A stretch of DNA of 64,000 nucleotides from Phoenix dactylifera. Its lineage: Eukaryota > Streptophyta > Magnoliopsida > Arecales > Arecaceae. Each line of letters opens with the position of its first letter. Within the stretch, counting starts at the first letter, position 1. The position numbers and the translations under genes were made by a program. Shown here piece after piece: positions 61,150-64,000 of the stretch. The notes below the pieces were generated by a model. That model did no database searches. It was not told the origin of the DNA and saw nothing but the letters and a program-made list of their open reading frames with translations. The stretch spans positions 1,938,938 through 2,002,937 of the forward strand of contig NC_052399.1 in assembly GCF_009389715.1 (NCBI RefSeq), written 5' to 3'.

Positions 61150-62320
61150 GCTCAAACCAGCTTGAGTCGAGGTAGCTGCCTCAGATGAGGATGAACAAGG
61201 GGTCGAAGCAGCGGCTGATGACTAACCAAGGATGATCCCCTCCGGACGAGTTGACCTGACAGGTGATAGAATTTCGACCTTAAGATCAGGCTTCGCTCCT
61301 TCTGCCTAAGGTTCCAACACATCAGGTGTAGAAGCCTCGATTTTTGCATTAAGAGGCACTGAGCTGGATCCTCCCTTCATCCTCTTCTTCTAAGGAGCTA
61401 TAACCCCAAACACTGCTGCAGCTCTCTTGTGCATGACTTCTCGGATCAACGCCAAGACTGTCTTTATGGCTACAATAGCTAAATGATCAAAGTGGATGTT
61501 AGAAAATTTAACCTTGTGGCGAGGTAAAAAAATAAAAATTTTAAAGAATTTTATCCTAAAGGTCGGCTAAGCTCGGACCAACATTGATCATTGTCTTCTT
61601 GGACAATAGTTTTTGCATCGGAGGAATTTTCAAATTAAGAAAAGTGTCCAAGGATCCTTAATTGTCACCGAACAATCGTAGAGGTCGGTTCAAAGACCTC
61701 CAAGGTGTTCTCTATAGGGTCTCAAACTGCCATGGCTTCTTGAAAGAAGCAAAGAAAAATCTTCTCTTCCATTCGTGAGTATAACAGGGAGCATCTCAGA
61801 TCAATTGGAGGCCTTTCCGAGGAGAAATATACCACCAATTGCTTTTCCGAGGATGCCTTTTTAGAGTACGGCATCCTCAAAAACTGAGGCTCAAAATTGT
61901 GAAGAAAGCAAAGGGTAAAAAAACCTACGAGGACCTACCAGAAGTTTGGAATATATTGGGTCGAGATGAGGTTATAAACCCTAATCAACTGGACAAGGAA
62001 AGGATGGAGAGGTATTAAAGCCCGTCCCTGAAAGTTTCTTCGTACGGGCCAAGTTGAGAAGGAAAAGGTTTTGTCGCCCAATCCTCGAGATAGGCGAGCT
62101 CAAAAGTGACCTCGGTATGGACAAAGTATTGAGCTCAGAGCATGTCCATCTCCTCTTTGGTCAGGACCGACTATTCGTATTCTAGGCTGATGTGAACTTC
62201 GGGCCCAACCTCACTTGGAGGTGAGGAGTGTCGAGCTCAAGGACATTGGCTGGACGACCAACTCTCCGATGAGACCTCGATCTCAACCTCGCCCATGGTA
62301 GAGAAAATAGAAAAATTGAA
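61150..62320 (-). pseudogene. Antisense ORF remnant, putative gypsy-type transposon domain
   Basis: On the minus strand translation starts near MGEVEIEVSSE (about 62297). It continues in broken frames through segments such as YLEDWATKPFPSQLGPYEET, then WWYISPRKGLQLI and GWKxRFFF-like sequence (about 61800). It ends in a Ser/Ala-rich tail (about 61250-61160). This order resembles the plant domain often annotated as 'putative gypsy type transposon'. Many stops and shifts. It runs opposite to the adjacent LTR, so two insertions or a rearrangement are likely. Confidence 0.5.
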
Positions 62321-64000
62321 GGGGAAAAAGGAAAGAAAAAATCTAACTAGCCAAATAGGGAAACCCATCGGTTATCGTCGAAAGAAAGTGGGGAGGACGT
62401 CGGAAGGAGTGCAAAGAAGAACTTTGCCGAAGAAGCGACAAGAAGAAAGCTCAAGTTGATGGAAAGATTTGCAAAAGAAGCAAGAAGTGCGATATAAAGG
62501 AAGGAGTTATCCTCATAAAAGGGTACGAACAACTCTGATTAAAGCAATAGTTCGACTTCTCGAGTTAATTCAACCACATGTCACCTCAGGATGTGGTGTG
62601 AACAATTTTTCCTACATTGTATTTTTCCTCACCTTCTCTTTTAAGCTCCGCATATTCATTTTTAAAACTAGATTTCTTCAAATATAGCTGATCAGTGACC
62701 GGACAAAAATAAGAAAGATTTTTTAAGAACAATTTTTTTCTAATCTTAGGCGGAGGCAAGAATGATCGTGCAAATAGTATTTGAGCAAGTATTCAGGGGG
62801 AGCCGTCCGCAGACTGCGACATTTTCATTGATTTCCCCAACTACCACGTGCCGTTCTCACGTGATTTTGTGGGAAAGGTTCGCGCGGAAGAAACCATTCC
62901 CACAAAAATTCTGTTTGCTGTTTGAGTCAGAACAGGCAGGTTTCACCTCGATTCGGTGGCTCGCCGGCTAGCGACTCTCGCCGAGAAAACCCATCCGCGA
63001 CGAGAAGTGTGAACCGGGTGACGTGCGACTGATCCGCGGACGCCGTCACGATGACGCCGATGAGAGACGCCACTCGACAGGTGGGCCCCGCATTAGAACT
63101 CACCCGAAACACACCTTGGGCCACGAGGACGGTCGGTCAAGGCCTCATTAAAATAGCCCACCCCACCAAACGCCAATCGTCAAAAAAAAAACAGACATAC
63201 TCTGTTACAATGACCACCGGGGCCCAACCTGAAGCGGTTGGCCTGTTGGAGTCGGTGGTGTCGGCCCCACGAAATTGCTTGCATCCGTTGTGGTGGGCCC
63301 TCAAGACAAATCCACGCGTCGCATCTCGAACGGCTCATGCAGATCTGAGTGCATATCATCGAGTGCACGTACGGTAGATTATCTTCTACACTGTCGGAAA
63401 GAATAATGGCATCATACTTCTCTGTTTATTAATTATATGCTTTATTTTCCATTGTAATATTCGGCCGCTAGGCGACGTTACACGCACCATCTCTGGGACC
63501 TTTAATTATTCGCCGTACTTACAAATGCTAGTTTTTTTTATTGTACAGCCTCCTTGGACTCTTGGAGGTACTTCCCATTGGCCTCTCCATTATTTTGAAT
63601 AATAATTTGCAATTAGATATAAAAAATTATTATTCATTTGAGCATTGCAGTTGTGGGACGGGCATGTTCGTTGCTTCGCTATTAGGTAGTACGTCATCGA
63701 TGAATTGCCCCTCTAATCTATTCAATCAACTGGGTCTCAGATTATGAGCTAAGAGTTATAAGATACTAGGATAATCTATGAGGTTTACCAAAATTTCTGT
63801 TAAAACTTGTTAGTGACGCTCCCAATTAATTTCCGTTAAAATCTTTATTTTGTAATGGCCAAACTGTCTTCTGATGTTTGAGAACCCTACCAATTTGCGC
63901 TGTCCATGTGTACGACCCCACCAGTACGCACAAAATTCAACGTGATGGTTGCTGCAACAGCACATCTTGACCCTTATCTAAATAAGCTATAGATATTGGA
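62321..64000. other. Intergenic to window end, nothing recognised
   Basis: A locally GC-richer stretch (62760-63370) includes CACGTG-type sequence and GTGGGCCC blocks and could be promoter-like for a gene beyond the window. No gene is supported inside. Confidence 0.45.

Noticed and set aside
1-64000. CRISPR arrays, bacterial operons, rRNA genes
   Set aside because: The organism is a plant and no such structure is visible; the short tandem repeats are transposon or microsatellite repeats.

Overview
The window is nuclear DNA from a flowering plant. Genes have GT-AG introns, one product carries a chloroplast transit peptide, and plant retrotransposons and MITEs are common. Gene structure, the rbcS sequence and the Tat-type retrotransposon suggest a monocot. 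A palm-like genome is my guess, not something the sequence proves.

Five protein-coding genes can be supported. (1) On the minus strand, a DUF1218/MWL-type membrane protein of 189 aa (3 exons, 8873-14638, with a 5.1-kb first intron). (2) On the minus strand, a manganese-type cation diffusion facilitator (MTP9/10/11 group), 400 aa in 6 exons (16600-23355); a broken copy of its last exon lies just downstream. (3) On the plus strand, a Rubisco small subunit gene (rbcS), 182 aa in 3 exons (31311-32422), with paired G-box and I-box elements upstream. (4) On the plus strand, a conserved plant protein of unknown function, 171 aa in 3 coding exons (43183-44231), with an intron in the 5' UTR. (5) On the minus strand, a single-exon NIMIN/NRR-like protein of 151 aa with an EAR-type LDLN motif (52880-53335). 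All exon joins were checked for phase by hand. The genes look functionally unrelated, with no operon-like logic.

Much of the rest is mobile DNA. The left edge (1-4902, minus) is the 5' part of a young Ty3/gypsy Tat-lineage element: one LTR, gag, protease, RT and RNase H, open except for one stop codon. 54138-60068 is a complete but decayed Ty1/copia element with two LTRs and a perfect TTTAA target duplication. 60501-62320 holds a degenerate second Tat-type LTR, facing the other way, next to an antisense gypsy-type ORF remnant. 38898-39802 is a tandem array of three 302-bp units of a TRIM (miniature LTR element) with a tRNA-Met primer site. Smaller pieces include LINE RNase H remnants (26146-27497 and 49630-50010), a MULE transposase N-terminus (37040-37456), a Tourist-like MITE (25325-26142) and two copies of a second MITE family (28681-29144, 48985-49442).

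The observations I would follow up first are the duplicated terminal exon of the MTP gene, the TRIM multimer that ends against an unrelated LTR, the hairpin-rich repeat array at 5085-5545, and the tRNA-like promoter boxes plus a strong hairpin inside the copia LTRs. I found no clearly new biological system; the rest is ordinary plant genes and intergenic DNA.
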